From contig NZ_LR701459.1 in the NCBI RefSeq assembly GCF_902498825.1, positions 2,465,890 through 2,529,889 on the forward strand: a stretch of DNA of 64,000 nucleotides. Direction: 5' to 3'. A program made the translations under genes and the position numbers. The notes below the pieces were generated by a model. The model did not search any database and was not told the DNA's origin. It saw nothing but the letters and a program-made list of their open reading frames with translations. Below, in pieces: positions 28,773 through 37,980 of this stretch (its first letter is position 1; each line of letters starts with the position of its first letter). Origin of the DNA: Rhizobium sp. EC-SD404. Its GTDB lineage: Bacteria > Pseudomonadota > Alphaproteobacteria > Rhizobiales > Rhizobiaceae.

Positions 28773-28843
28773 CCGCGTTCCTTCAAACCGCTCGGCCGAT
28801 GCCGCCGATAGTGAACAAAAAGTGAATATCGGTGTTTTGGAAA

Positions 28844-29194
28844 CTATCGCCGCGGTGGGCGCCGCCGCTTCGCGCGTTCCGAGCGCTCAGCCGCCTCGAT
28901 CGCAAGGCCGAGCCATTCAACCCGGGCATCGAGGTCGTCGAGCGCATCTTCCGGCACCGACCAATAGGGCATGGCGACGGATTTTCGGCCCGGACGTCCC
29001 GCATAGACCCATTGCGTGGCGCCCGCTTCCGCAAACCGAGGCGCGCTGTCGGCATCGGCTTTCAGCAACAGGTCGCCGTTCACCTCAAGCGCGATAATGC
29101 GGCCATCGGCATAGATGCCCTTGCCGCCGAACATCGATCGAACCCGCACCGGGCCGATCGGCGCGAAGAATTCCTCGATATCGACCTGATCCAT
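28844..29194 (-). CDS. TfoX N-terminal domain protein
   Basis: The 116-residue protein carries the TfoX-N fold: 'MDQVDIEEFFAPIGPVRVRS' then 'MFGGKGIYADGRIIALEVNG' and 'SVAMPYWSVPEDALDDLDAR', ending in an Arg/Lys-rich tail. In gamma-proteobacteria this domain is part of the competence regulator TfoX/Sxy; the rhizobial single-domain versions have no proven role. The ATG at 29194 is preferred over upstream in-frame starts because it gives the family N-terminus. It is divergent from the DUF2256 gene. Confidence 0.85.
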   Translation of the reverse strand: MDQVDIEEFFAPIGPVRVRSMFGGKGIYADGRIIALEVNGDLLLKADADSAPRFAEAGATQWVYAGRPGRKSVAMPYWSVPEDALDDLDARVEWLGLAIEAAERSERAKRRRPPRR

Positions 29195-29242
29195 GATCGT
29201 GCCTCGCTTGAAGTGTCGCATGCGGCTTTTATCTTCCACGCG

Positions 29243-29413
29243 ATGGCGAAGATGCGCAAGAAATCCGACCTGCCGGAAAAGCCCTGCCAGGCCTGCGGCC
29301 GGCCCATGGTCTGGCGCAAGAGCTGGGCAAAGACCTGGGACGAGGTTCGCTACTGTTCCGAACGCTGCCGGCGCAACCGGCCAACGGACGCCAAGCTGGC
29401 CCTCAGGCCTTGA
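29243..29413 (+). CDS. DUF2256 zinc-ribbon-like small protein
   Basis: A 56-residue basic protein with 'KPCQACGRPMVWRKSWAKTW' and 'VRYCSERCRRNR'. This CxxC...CxxxC arrangement, with the conserved Trp-rich middle, defines DUF2256 and probably binds zinc. It is divergent from the TfoX-N gene and its last 11 nt overlap the 3' end of the molybdopterin gene on the other strand. Function unknown. Confidence 0.85.
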   Translation: MAKMRKKSDLPEKPCQACGRPMVWRKSWAKTWDEVRYCSERCRRNRPTDAKLALRP

Positions 29414-31019
29414 GCATGCCACCGGCGGCGGCGACCGCTTCCGGCGTATCGACATCAAGCTGCGCCGCCTGCCCGATATCGACATCGATGATCTGAAGTC
29501 CGCTCGTCTCCACGATCTGGCGCGCACCCACATCGCCTTCGAGCGCCAGAACGGCATCGAAGGTCGAGCGTGGAAGTATGACGGGGTTTCCCCGCTTTTC
29601 GCCGCTCGCCGCCCGCACGATCGCTTCGCCGCCGGCGTGCTGAAAAGCATCGACGAGCGTGCCGATTTCGCCGGGGCCTATCCCCGGCATGTCTGCCAAA
29701 AGGATGACGGCGCCATCTACCTCGCCGCCGAGCGCAGCGATCCCGGCCTTCAGCGAGGACGCCATGCCGCTCGCGAATGCCGTGTTGTTGAGCGTTGTCA
29801 GATCGAGGCCGGCGAGTGCCGCCTCCACCTCGCCGGCGCGGTGGCCGGTCACGGCGATCAGCGGCGTCAGGCCGGCATCGAGTCCCGCCCGCGCCGTGCG
29901 CCGCACGAGCGCTTCGCCGTCGAATTCCGCCAGAAGCTTGTGCGCCCCGTCGATGCCCATGCGGCTTGCCTTGCCGGCCGCAAGCAGAACGCCACCGACC
30001 GTCGGCAGCGACGCCTCGGGCCGTGGGATCCGCGGCTGCGGCCTGCTCGCGATCTCCGTCAGCAGACCCCCGACGCCCATCCCGGCGATATTCGCACGCG
30101 TCACGGTCTCGCCCGCGAGAATGCGCGCCAGAACCCAGTCGAAACCGTTTTCCTTGGGGCTGCGCGCGCAGCCCGGCGCACCGATCACCGGCTTGCCCGC
30201 AATCTCACCCAGGACCAACAGATTGCCGGGATCGACCGGCATGCCGACAGCCTCGACGACACCTCCGGCCTGCCGGATCGCCTCGGGGATCACATCGTGA
30301 GGATCCGCGACGGCCGAAGCACCGAACACGATGAGAATATCGGCAGCGTCCACCGTCTCGCGGAGAGCAGCGGCGACTGCGCCGATTTCATGCGGTACGC
30401 GTTTTTCACCAAGAAGCGTGCTGCCGGATGGCCTCAGTCGCGCTTCGAGCAAGCCCCGCGTCTTGTCCATCACGCTTGGCTTCACGCTCGGCAGCGTGGT
30501 TGCGATGAGACTCACCTTGGCAGCGCGGAACGGCGTCACCCCGATCAATCCGGCATGGGCGATCGCCATCGTCGCTTCGGCGAGCGCCGGCCCGGCAACG
30601 GCAAGCGGAATGATCTTGATCGTCGCGACCATGTCGCCGGCATTCACCGGGCTGCGGTCCTTCAGACAAGCGAAGGTGATGGCCGGATCGACCCGGTTCA
30701 GCGCATCGACGGCCGGCGCCTCGACCCGGAAGAGCCCGGCAGCCGCGGCAAAGATGTTGACGCGTCCCGTCGTCGCCTCGCCGATGGTCACATTGTCGGC
30801 GTGAAGCGCTGCTCCGAGCCGTGCCGCAGCCGCGTCCTCCGGTTCGTCGCCGGCATCGAGCGTCACCGCAAAGACCGTTGAAACGCCGGCTGCTTCGAGG
30901 TCTGCAATATCCTGCGCCGTCAGCCGGTGGCCCTTGCGCAGCCGCACCTCACCCTGCTTCACCGAATGGGCGAGAAGCGCATCTTCGGCCTCGTCGATGG
31001 GCAGTTCAGCAAAACGCAT
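29403..31019 (-). CDS. Fused molybdopterin-binding / MobA-like nucleotidyltransferase
   Basis: The 538-residue protein fuses two domains. The N-terminal part (to about 335) resembles MoeA/MogA-type molybdopterin-binding proteins, with 'SLIATTLPSVKPSVMDKTRG' and 'GCARSPKENGFDWVLARILA'. The C-terminal part (from about 340) is a MobA-like nucleotidyltransferase with 'VGGVLLAAGKASRMGIDGAH' and 'VILLADMPGIGPGEIGTLVD'. Such fusions attach CMP or GMP to the molybdenum cofactor for xanthine/CO-dehydrogenase-type enzymes. It is the last gene of a minus-strand maturation operon, starting 3 nt after the large xdhC-like gene. Confidence 0.85.
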   Translation of the reverse strand: MRFAELPIDEAEDALLAHSVKQGEVRLRKGHRLTAQDIADLEAAGVSTVFAVTLDAGDEPEDAAAARLGAALHADNVTIGEATTGRVNIFAAAAGLFRVEAPAVDALNRVDPAITFACLKDRSPVNAGDMVATIKIIPLAVAGPALAEATMAIAHAGLIGVTPFRAAKVSLIATTLPSVKPSVMDKTRGLLEARLRPSGSTLLGEKRVPHEIGAVAAALRETVDAADILIVFGASAVADPHDVIPEAIRQAGGVVEAVGMPVDPGNLLVLGEIAGKPVIGAPGCARSPKENGFDWVLARILAGETVTRANIAGMGVGGLLTEIASRPQPRIPRPEASLPTVGGVLLAAGKASRMGIDGAHKLLAEFDGEALVRRTARAGLDAGLTPLIAVTGHRAGEVEAALAGLDLTTLNNTAFASGMASSLKAGIAALGGEVDGAVILLADMPGIGPGEIGTLVDAFQHAGGEAIVRAASGEKRGNPVILPRSTFDAVLALEGDVGARQIVETSGLQIIDVDIGQAAQLDVDTPEAVAAAGGMLKA

Positions 31020-31022
31020 GGC

Positions 31023-31733
31023 TCATCCGCCCGTTGATCCGGAAGGCCCCACGATTGGCCGCCGGCGCAGGCTTTCGATAATCTCGCCGAGGATTGCCAC
31101 GGCGATCTCGCCGGGGCTCGCCGCACCGATGTCGAGCCCGATCGGCGCCTTGATGCGGGCAGCCACATCCTCGCTCACACCCGCCTCGTCCAGACGCTCC
31201 AGACGTTTGCCGTGCGTTTTCCGGCTCCCGAGCGCACCCACATAGAAGCAGCCGGCTTCGAGCGCCGCCTGGATCGGATAATCGTCGATCTTCGGATCGT
31301 GCGTGACGGCGACGAGCGCCGTATACCGATCGAGCGGCGCATCCTTCAGCGCGTCCTCAGGCCAATCGGCAAAGAGCGCTGTGCCTCCGAAACGCTCCGG
31401 CGTCGCGAAGGCCGTGCGCGGATCGATGATCGTCAGATCGTAGCCGGCGATCGCAGCCATGGGCGCCAGCGCCTGGCTGATGTGGACTGCGCCGATCACC
31501 ACGATGCGCGGCGGCGGTACATGCACGTTGAGGAAGTAGCTCGTGCCGTCCACCTCCTCGATGCGCGACGTTCCGCGCCGGAATGCGGCTTCCACGATCG
31601 ATTCCAGTGGCCCTTCGATCGTCTCGCCTTCGCGAACGAGCCGGTCGTCGGAACCGTCCAGTGCCGTCAGACGGATCACGGCGCGGCGCGCCTGCCGTTC
31701 CGCGTTCAAATCCTGCAGAAGTGTCTGTTCCAC
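31023..31733 (-). CDS. XdhC-family molybdoenzyme maturation protein (Rossmann-domain type)
   Basis: A 236-residue protein with a short N-terminal region and a C-terminal Rossmann domain beginning 'RIVVIGAVHISQALAPMAAI', followed by 'LTIIDPRTAFATPERFGG', 'TALVAVTHDPKIDDYPI' and 'YVGALGSRKTHGKRLERL'. XdhC proteins bind the molybdenum cofactor, promote its sulfuration and insert it into xanthine dehydrogenase-type enzymes. It starts 6 nt after the small xdhC-like gene, which corresponds to the other half of a full-length XdhC. Confidence 0.88.
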   Translation of the reverse strand: MEQTLLQDLNAERQARRAVIRLTALDGSDDRLVREGETIEGPLESIVEAAFRRGTSRIEEVDGTSYFLNVHVPPPRIVVIGAVHISQALAPMAAIAGYDLTIIDPRTAFATPERFGGTALFADWPEDALKDAPLDRYTALVAVTHDPKIDDYPIQAALEAGCFYVGALGSRKTHGKRLERLDEAGVSEDVAARIKAPIGLDIGAASPGEIAVAILGEIIESLRRRPIVGPSGSTGG

Positions 31734-31739
31734 AGCCGT

Positions 31740-32105
31740 TCAGCCCAATTTCTCGACATAAACGCGAATGCGTCCGCCGCAGGAAAGACCGACGCGCCAT
31801 GCGGTCTCGTCGGCAACGCCGAATTCCAGCATGCGCGGCGCGCCCGCGGAAATCACGTCCAGAGCTTCGGAGACGACCGCACCCTCGACGCAACCGCCGG
31901 ACACCGATCCTTCGAAGTTGCCTTCGCCATCGATCACCAGATGGCTTCCCACCGGGCGTGGCGCGGAGCCCCATGTTTCGACAACCGTCGCTACGGCAAC
32001 CGAACGCCCCTCTTTCGCCCAGCCCTCGGCGATCACCAGCGGATCGTCGGCGAGCACGGCGGACGGCACTGCAGCTAGTTCTATGGATTGCGTCGTCATC
32101 GTCAC
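31740..32105 (-). CDS. XdhC/CoxI-family protein (N-terminal type)
   Basis: A 121-residue protein carrying only the XdhC_CoxI segment: 'VATVVETWGSAPRPVGSHLV' and 'GSVSGGCVEGAVVSEALDVI', with the conserved Cys of SGGCVEG, and 'VGLSCGGRIRVYVE'. With the next gene it makes up the two parts of a normal XdhC as separate proteins, a split found in other rhizobia. It lies 10 nt after coxE-like and 6 nt before the larger partner. Confidence 0.88.
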   Translation of the reverse strand: MTMTTQSIELAAVPSAVLADDPLVIAEGWAKEGRSVAVATVVETWGSAPRPVGSHLVIDGEGNFEGSVSGGCVEGAVVSEALDVISAGAPRMLEFGVADETAWRVGLSCGGRIRVYVEKLG

Positions 32106-32115
32106 ATCTCCTCGT

Positions 32116-33375
32116 TCAGGCCGCGGCGGATCGCCTTGCGGTCATGAAGCGCCTCGGGTCGGCATCGCGGCTTTTTCCGGCACCAAGCGCTGCCACCAGC
32201 CCGGTGATCGCATCCAGATTATGCACCGCGCGGAATTCGTCCACATGCGGCAGCATCGCCTGCACGCCGCGGGCGCGCGGTTCGAACCCGTCGAAGCGCA
32301 GAAGCGGATTAAGCCAGATCAACCGCCGGCAGGATCGGTGAAGCCTGTCCATCTCGCGGGAAAGATCTTCGGTGCCGTCGCGCTCCAGCCCGTCGGTGAT
32401 GATCAGCACCACCGCACCCTGGCCGAGCACGCGCCGGCCCCACAGCCGGTTGAATTCGGCAAGCGTCGTCGCGATCCGCGTCCCGCCCTGCCAGTCCTTC
32501 ACGGCGTCCGCGCATTCCGCCAGCGCCTCGTCGGGGTCCTTGTGGCGCATCTGCCGCGTCACATTCGTCAGCCGCGTGCCGAAGAGAAAGGTGTGGACCC
32601 GCCGGCGGCGCTCCGTCAGCACGTGAAGGAAATGCAGGAATATCCTTGTGTACTGGCTCATCGATCCAGAAATATCGGCGAGAACCACGAGCGGCGGATG
32701 CACCTCGCGCCGCGCCCGGTAGGCCGGCAGGATCAGTTCGCCGCCGCTGCGCAACGCGCCCCGCATGGTGGCGCGCGGATCGATCCGCCCCGGCCGGTGC
32801 GTCGGCCGGAACCGCCGCGTCACCACCCGGTCGTCGGGCAGCACGAGGTCGCCGAGCGCCTTCTTGGCGCGCGCGATTTCCGGCGCTGTCATCTGCGCGA
32901 AATCGGTCTTGCGCAACACCTCGTTGCCGGACGAGGAGAAGCGCGCATCCACCTCGATTTCGGGTTTTTCTTCCGGTGGGCGGGCCTTCTCGTGCCCCTC
33001 GAACAATGCCTGCGAAACGCGGGTTTCGCCGGCCTTGAGTTTCTGGCGCTCGCGCGTGTCGGGGGCGACCGGGGAGAACATCGCGATCATCTTCTCGACG
33101 AGGTCGCGCGACCGCCAATAGAGCCGGAAGGCCTCGTCGAAGATCACATGATCCTCGTGCCGGTTGACCAGCACCGAATGCAGCACCCAGTAGAAATCGT
33201 CGCGATCGCCGACGCCGGCCGTCTTCACCGCCTCGATCGCATCGGTCACCGCCGCCGGCCCGACGCGCATGCCGGCCTTGCGCAACGTGCGCGCGAAGAA
33301 GACGATATTGTCCGCAAGCCGACCGTCGAAGGCGCCCGTCGTGTCCGGCTTCATGGTCTCGTTGTCGGTGACCAT
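32116..33375 (-). CDS. CoxE-like von Willebrand factor A domain protein
   Basis: A 419-residue protein with a C-terminal VWA domain whose metal-ion site is 'LVVLADISGSMSQYTRIFL' (DxSxS) and 'QGAVVLIITDGLERDGTEDL'. It matches CoxE proteins, which work with a MoxR-type ATPase (CoxD) in building the Cu-S-Mo centre of CO dehydrogenase and in related enzymes. An open frame upstream overlaps the MoxR gene; the ATG at 33375, 5 nt after the MoxR stop, is the sensible start. Confidence 0.88.
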   Translation of the reverse strand: MVTDNETMKPDTTGAFDGRLADNIVFFARTLRKAGMRVGPAAVTDAIEAVKTAGVGDRDDFYWVLHSVLVNRHEDHVIFDEAFRLYWRSRDLVEKMIAMFSPVAPDTRERQKLKAGETRVSQALFEGHEKARPPEEKPEIEVDARFSSSGNEVLRKTDFAQMTAPEIARAKKALGDLVLPDDRVVTRRFRPTHRPGRIDPRATMRGALRSGGELILPAYRARREVHPPLVVLADISGSMSQYTRIFLHFLHVLTERRRRVHTFLFGTRLTNVTRQMRHKDPDEALAECADAVKDWQGGTRIATTLAEFNRLWGRRVLGQGAVVLIITDGLERDGTEDLSREMDRLHRSCRRLIWLNPLLRFDGFEPRARGVQAMLPHVDEFRAVHNLDAITGLVAALGAGKSRDADPRRFMTARRSAAA

Positions 33376-33380
33376 CGCGC

Positions 33381-34304
33381 TCACTCCGCTGCGGCCAGGC
33401 CCGCCTTTACCTCGTCGAGGATCTTGCGGCCTTCGCCCGTTCCGATCCGCGCGATGTCTTCCTGGTATTTCAAAAGCGTGCCGAGCGTATCGGACACGGT
33501 CTGCGGGTCGAGTGCCATGCGGTCGAGCTCGGTCAGCGCGCTCGCCCAATCGATCGTCTCGGCCACACCCGGGTTCTTGAAGAGATCGATAGTGCGCAGC
33601 TTCTGCACATAGGCCACCACCTGACGCGACAGATCCGCATTGCAGTTCGGCACCTTCCGCCGCACGATCTCGAGCTCGCGCTCGGCATTGGGGTAATCGA
33701 CCCAATGATAGAGACACCGGCGTTTCAGTGCGTCGTGGATTTCGCGCGTCCGGTTCGTCGTGATGATCACGATCGGCGGCTCATCCGCCTTGATCGTGCC
33801 GATCTCCGGGATCGTCACCTGATAGTCGGAAAGCACTTCGAGCAGAAACGCCTCGAACGCCTCGTCGGTCCGGTCGAGCTCGTCGATGAGGAACACCGGC
33901 GCGCGGCCATCCTTGGCTTCCAGCGCTTGCAGCACGGGACGCCGGATCAGGAACTTGTCGGAGAAGATGCCCTTCTCGATCGCACTGCGGTCGGTGCCGC
34001 CCGTCGCTTCCGCCATGCGGATCTCGAGCATTTGCGCCGGATAGTTCCACTCGTAGACCGCCGACGCGACATCGAGGCCTTCGTAGCACTGCAGCCGGAT
34101 CAACGGCCGATCGAGGCCCTTGGCCAGCACCTTGGCGATTTCCGTCTTGCCGACGCCCGCCTCGCCTTCCAGGAACAGCGGTCGCTTCATCTTCAGCGCC
34201 AGGAACACCACCGTCGCCAGATCGCGCCCGGCCACGTAGTCGTTGGCGTTGAGAAGCGTCAGCGTGTCGTCGATTGATGCGGGAATGGCGATTGCGTCAG
34301 ACAT
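33381..34304 (-). CDS. MoxR/CoxD-type AAA+ ATPase
   Basis: A 307-residue AAA+ ATPase with Walker A 'FLEGEAGVGKTEIAKVLAK', Walker B 'PVFLIDELDRTDEAFEAFLL' and sensor 1 'PIVIITTNRTREIHDALKRR'. MoxR-family ATPases act as chaperones for metal-cofactor insertion together with VWA proteins, here the CoxE-like neighbour 5 nt downstream. GGAG lies 6 nt before the chosen ATG at 34304; a longer frame would run through the flavin reductase gene. Confidence 0.9.
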   Translation of the reverse strand: MSDAIAIPASIDDTLTLLNANDYVAGRDLATVVFLALKMKRPLFLEGEAGVGKTEIAKVLAKGLDRPLIRLQCYEGLDVASAVYEWNYPAQMLEIRMAEATGGTDRSAIEKGIFSDKFLIRRPVLQALEAKDGRAPVFLIDELDRTDEAFEAFLLEVLSDYQVTIPEIGTIKADEPPIVIITTNRTREIHDALKRRCLYHWVDYPNAERELEIVRRKVPNCNADLSRQVVAYVQKLRTIDLFKNPGVAETIDWASALTELDRMALDPQTVSDTLGTLLKYQEDIARIGTGEGRKILDEVKAGLAAAE

Positions 34305-34321
34305 GGCGTCTCCAAGGGTCC

Positions 34322-34816
34322 TCAGAGGTCCCGGTAGTTCCGGTCGAGATAGATGAGAGCCGGTCGGTGTTCGCCGAGCCTCAAGCCGACAACCTGCCCG
34401 AACACCACCATATGCGTCGACATGGGCTTTAGTTCGAGCACGCGACAGTCGAAAACCGCGCGCGCATCGGCAAGCGTCGGCGCACCGGTCGTGATCGTGT
34501 CCCACGCGCCAACCGAAAACCGTTCCTCGTCCGTCATATCCGCGAAGCCGGAAAAGGCATTGGCGACCGGCACATGATCGATCGCCAGCGTGTTGATCGC
34601 GAAAGAGCCGGCATTGAAAAACGTCTCGTTGCGCGGGTTCGTGCGGTTGATGCAGACCAGCACCGTGGGCGGCGCATCGGAAACCGAGCAGCACGCCGTT
34701 GCCGTCATGCCCCGTCTGATGCCGTCGAGTTCCGCCGTCACCACATGCACATGCCCGGCGAACCGGCTCATGGCTTCGCGATAGTCTTCGGGCGTGATCG
34801 ACTGCTTGTGAAGCAC
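34322..34816 (-). CDS. Flavin reductase-like FMN-binding protein
   Basis: A protein of about 164 residues with the flavin-reductase split-barrel fold: 'RRGMTATACCSVSDAPPTVL', 'RTNPRNETFFNAGSFAINTL' and 'FVFG'-like 'HMVVFGQVVGL' near the end. Such proteins supply reduced FMN or FAD to partner monooxygenases. The GTG at 34816 is proposed because GAGG precedes it; a TTG at 34852 extends the frame by 12 residues without a good site. It lies 17 nt before the MoxR gene and probably opens that operon. Confidence 0.8.
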   Translation of the reverse strand: MLHKQSITPEDYREAMSRFAGHVHVVTAELDGIRRGMTATACCSVSDAPPTVLVCINRTNPRNETFFNAGSFAINTLAIDHVPVANAFSGFADMTDEERFSVGAWDTITTGAPTLADARAVFDCRVLELKPMSTHMVVFGQVVGLRLGEHRPALIYLDRNYRDL

Positions 34817-35055
34817 CAGGAACCTCAAGAAACGTTTATGGCAGGCGCGCAAGGACCCGTCGGGCGCCCGCTCTTTTTACATAGGCGGTGAATGACGCAA
34901 TTACAGGACCGCTCTTGCGCATTTGACCGCGCCGACGTCAATCCGCGCATCGAACACTCAAGCTCAGGCCAAAGCGTCCCCGTTCGGCTTTTGATGTTGG
35001 AACGACGGCCCCTTGCGTCTACACATCAGGCTGGAATCTTGAAGGGACGAACCTC

Positions 35056-36192
35056 GTGGTGAAAGCCGAGTTCAGCAGTTTTGGTCCGGCACTGGCGCTT
35101 GCCGCCGCCGCCTGGTCTCTGCCTGCCACCGCAAGCGCCCAGGAACTGCGTCTCGGGCTGATCGCGCCGACGGATGGCACGCTCGCGATCATCGGCGAAC
35201 AGGCAGGCATCGCGCTCGATGCCTTTGCCACGTCCCACACCGATCTGTCGGTCACCATCATCGATGCGGTCGAGCCGTGCAGCGACGCGAATGCGGCAGG
35301 CGCGGCCGAGCTCATGGTCGATTCCGATGTCGATGCCGTCATCGGCCTCTTCTGTGCCGAGACGGTCAACCAGGTCATGCCTATCCTCGCCGATGCCGAC
35401 ATTCCGGCGATCAGTGTCAGCCTGCGTGCCGGCATCGTCATGGAAGATGCGCTCGCCGGCCGGTGGCCGCTCTTCCGCATCGCGCCTTCCGCCGAAGCAG
35501 AAGCGACGGCGATCGCGCAGACCATTGCCGCGCGCTGGTCCGACGAGCCTTTCGCCCTCATCGAGGACGGCACGATCTACGGCCGCGATCTTGCGGAAAC
35601 CGTGCGGCTCGAACTGGAGCAAGGAGGAATCACGCCGAGCTTCATCGACAATTTTCGCCCTGCCGAGGAGCTGCAGTTCGGCCTCGTCCGGCGGCTCGCC
35701 GCTGCCGGCGTCAGCCATGTCTTCGTCGGTGGCGATCGTGCCGACGTCGCCATCATGGCGCGCGATGCCGCTCAGGCTGGCTTGAACCTCACCTTCATGG
35801 GCGGCGATGCGCTGCAGGCTGCCGATGGCGAAGCCCCGCTCCCCGACGGCGTGCTGGCGATGGTCGCCGAACGCCCGGCAACCGACGAAGAAGCGGCCGG
35901 CGCGATCGCGGCGATCGAAACCCTGCTGCGCGAACGCGACGATCTCGACCGCCGCGCCGACGACGCCTACCTGCTGCCCATCTATGCCGCCGCCGAAATC
36001 GCTGCCTCCGCCAAGGCTTTGGCATCGAGCGCGGGATCGGACCTGGCTGAGACACTGCGCACGGAAACCTTCTCGACAGCGATCGGACCGGTCGAGTTCG
36101 GCTCCGACCAGTCCGACGAGGCTCCCTACGTGCTGCGCATCTCGCAAGACGGCCGCCTCGTCCCTGCCGAAGACGCGGCACCCATTCGATGA
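35056..36192 (+). CDS. ABC-transporter periplasmic substrate-binding protein (LivK-like)
   Basis: A 378-residue type-I periplasmic binding protein with a signal peptide (about residues 1-28, ending ASAQ), then 'LRLGLIAPTDGTLAIIGEQA' and 'AVIGLFCAETVNQVMPILAD', the usual lobes of branched-chain-amino-acid-type receptors. The start is GTG, preceded by GAAGGGACG. No permease or ATPase gene is adjacent, so it is an orphan receptor or a sensor. Its stop overlaps a possible ATG of the downstream peptidase, so the two are probably coupled. The ligand is unknown. Confidence 0.82.
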   Translation: MVKAEFSSFGPALALAAAAWSLPATASAQELRLGLIAPTDGTLAIIGEQAGIALDAFATSHTDLSVTIIDAVEPCSDANAAGAAELMVDSDVDAVIGLFCAETVNQVMPILADADIPAISVSLRAGIVMEDALAGRWPLFRIAPSAEAEATAIAQTIAARWSDEPFALIEDGTIYGRDLAETVRLELEQGGITPSFIDNFRPAEELQFGLVRRLAAAGVSHVFVGGDRADVAIMARDAAQAGLNLTFMGGDALQAADGEAPLPDGVLAMVAERPATDEEAAGAIAAIETLLRERDDLDRRADDAYLLPIYAAAEIAASAKALASSAGSDLAETLRTETFSTAIGPVEFGSDQSDEAPYVLRISQDGRLVPAEDAAPIR

Positions 36193-36203
36193 GGGGGACG
36201 GTG

Positions 36204-37220
36204 ATGCGGCCCGGCCCGAGCAATCTCATCACGGATGTCGGCGGCCTTGTCGTTGGTAACGCCGAAGACGACCACCTTAAATCGGGCGTGACGGCGCTTT
36301 TGTGCGACGAGCCGACGGTCGCAGCCGTTCAGGTGCTCGGCGGAGCGCCGGGCACGCGCGAGACCGACCTGCTTGAGCCGCACAATACGGTCGAGACGGT
36401 GGACGCGCTCGTTCTTTCAGGCGGGTCCGGTTTCGGCCTGGATGCAGCGTCGGGTGTTCAGGCTTGGCTGCGTGAACGCGGGCGCGGCTTTCCCGTCGGT
36501 CAGCACCGCATCCCGATCGTCCCTTCCGCCATACTGTTCGACCTCATGAACGGCGGCGACAAGAGCTGGGGGCGATACCCGCCCTATCGCGAACTGGGCT
36601 ACGCAGCCGCCCAAACCGCAGCCGCCGAATTCCGTCTCGGTGCGTCGGGTGCGGGAACGGGCGCCCTCACTGCTGGATTGAAGGGGGGTGTTGGCTCGGC
36701 ATCGACCGTCCTCGCCACTGGCCACACCGTCGGCGCGCTGGTCGCCGTTAATGCGATCGGCTCCGTGACCTTCGGCGAGGAAGGTCATTTCTGGGCTGCC
36801 CCCTTCGAAAAGAACGGAGAGTTCGGCGGTCGGGGCTATCCGGGCGTCATGCCGATTGAACCAGACCGGATCGCGCTCAAGATGCGCGACCGGGCACGCC
36901 CAGGTGGCAACACGACGATTGCCGTCATCGCCACGAACGCGACGCTCACGAAAGCACAAGCCAAGCGCCTGGCGATTTCCGCCCATGACGGCTTCGCCCG
37001 TGCCATCTGGCCAGCTCATACGGCCATGGACGGCGACCTGGTGTTTGCGCTCGCAACCGGCCAAATGGGTGCGCCGGCTGTGGACGACTTCATCGACCTT
37101 TGCGCCGCCGCATCATCCACCATGGCCCGCGCCATCGCGCGCGGCGTCTACGCCGCTTCGCCTGCTGAAGGCGACGTCTTGCCCACATGGCGCCAGAAAT
37201 TCGGGGATGCGCCGCGTTGA
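36204..37220 (+). CDS. P1/S58-family Ntn-type peptidase (DmpA/NylC-like)
   Basis: A 338-residue protein of the DmpA/NylC superfamily, which matures by self-cleavage. Landmarks are '[20 protein letters not shown]', '[19 protein letters not shown]' and '[19 protein letters not shown]'. The block '[18 protein letters not shown]' places an Asn-Thr pair (Asn236-Thr237) where NylC is cut to expose its Thr nucleophile. Relatives are aminopeptidases or oligoamide hydrolases. GAGGGGG precedes the ATG at 36204; an earlier ATG at 36189 overlaps the stop of the binding-protein gene. The pairing suggests uptake and hydrolysis of an amide or peptide. Confidence 0.85.
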   Translation: MRPGPSNLITDVGGLVVGNAEDDHLKSGVTALLCDEPTVAAVQVLGGAPGTRETDLLEPHNTVETVDALVLSGGSGFGLDAASGVQAWLRERGRGFPVGQHRIPIVPSAILFDLMNGGDKSWGRYPPYRELGYAAAQTAAAEFRLGASGAGTGALTAGLKGGVGSASTVLATGHTVGALVAVNAIGSVTFGEEGHFWAAPFEKNGEFGGRGYPGVMPIEPDRIALKMRDRARPGGNTTIAVIATNATLTKAQAKRLAISAHDGFARAIWPAHTAMDGDLVFALATGQMGAPAVDDFIDLCAAASSTMARAIARGVYAASPAEGDVLPTWRQKFGDAPR

Positions 37221-37299
37221 GCGCGCCCGCGCGCGTTGTGCCGTCCGGCCACAGGTGTTAACGCCAGCGCGCGCCGCCAAAATCCCGGAGACCTCACAA

Positions 37300-37980
37300 A
37301 TGTCCGCCCAGCGCCCGATCCGCATCGCTCCCTCGATCCTCGCGTCCGACTATGCCCGCCTCGGCGAAGAAGTCCGCGATGTGGTCCAGGCCGGCGCCGA
37401 CTGGATCCATCTGGACGTGATGGATGGCCATTTCGTCCCGAACATTTCTTATGGCCCCGATGTCATCAAGGCGCTGCGGCCCCACACCGATGCGGTCTTC
37501 GACTGCCATCTGATGATCGCGCCGACCGACCCCTATCTCGAAGCCTTCGCGAAAGCCGGCTGCGACATCATCACCGTCCATGCCGAGGCCGGTCCGCATC
37601 TGCACCGCTCGCTGCAGGCGATCCGCGCGCTCGGCAAGAAGGCCGGCGTCGCGCTCAACCCCGGAACGCCAGAGCATGTCGTCGAATACGTGCTCGACAT
37701 GGTCGATCTCATACTGGTCATGAGCGTCAATCCGGGCTTCGGCGGCCAGAAATTCATTCCGGGCGTCGTCGAGAAGTGCCGCAAGCTCAATGCCATGATC
37801 GGCGACCGACCGATCGATCTCGAGATCGATGGCGGCATCACGCCCGAGACCGCACCGCTCGCCGCGAGCGCCGGCGTCAACGCGCTCGTCGCCGGTTCGG
37901 CCGTCTTCAAGGGTGATGGCGTCGAGGGCTACCGCGCCAATATCGACGCCATCCGCCAAGCCGCCGAAGGCGCGCGTTGA
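37300..37980 (+). CDS. rpe: Ribulose-phosphate 3-epimerase
   Basis: Rpe interconverts ribulose 5-phosphate and xylulose 5-phosphate. The 226-residue TIM barrel has '[17 protein letters not shown]', '[19 protein letters not shown]' (metal-binding His and Asp), '[18 protein letters not shown]' and '[20 protein letters not shown]'. The ATG at 37300 follows a GGAG at a typical distance. It lies downstream of the peptidase gene and 100 nt before purB. Confidence 0.96.
   Translation: MSAQRPIRIAPSILASDYARLGEEVRDVVQAGADWIHLDVMDGHFVPNISYGPDVIKALRPHTDAVFDCHLMIAPTDPYLEAFAKAGCDIITVHAEAGPHLHRSLQAIRALGKKAGVALNPGTPEHVVEYVLDMVDLILVMSVNPGFGGQKFIPGVVEKCRKLNAMIGDRPIDLEIDGGITPETAPLAASAGVNALVAGSAVFKGDGVEGYRANIDAIRQAAEGAR

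Noticed and set aside
28813..28827. GAAC-N7-GAAT as a second LexA operator
   Set aside because: One base off the consensus, no promoter elements around it, and it lies downstream of the TfoX-N gene rather than upstream of any start codon.
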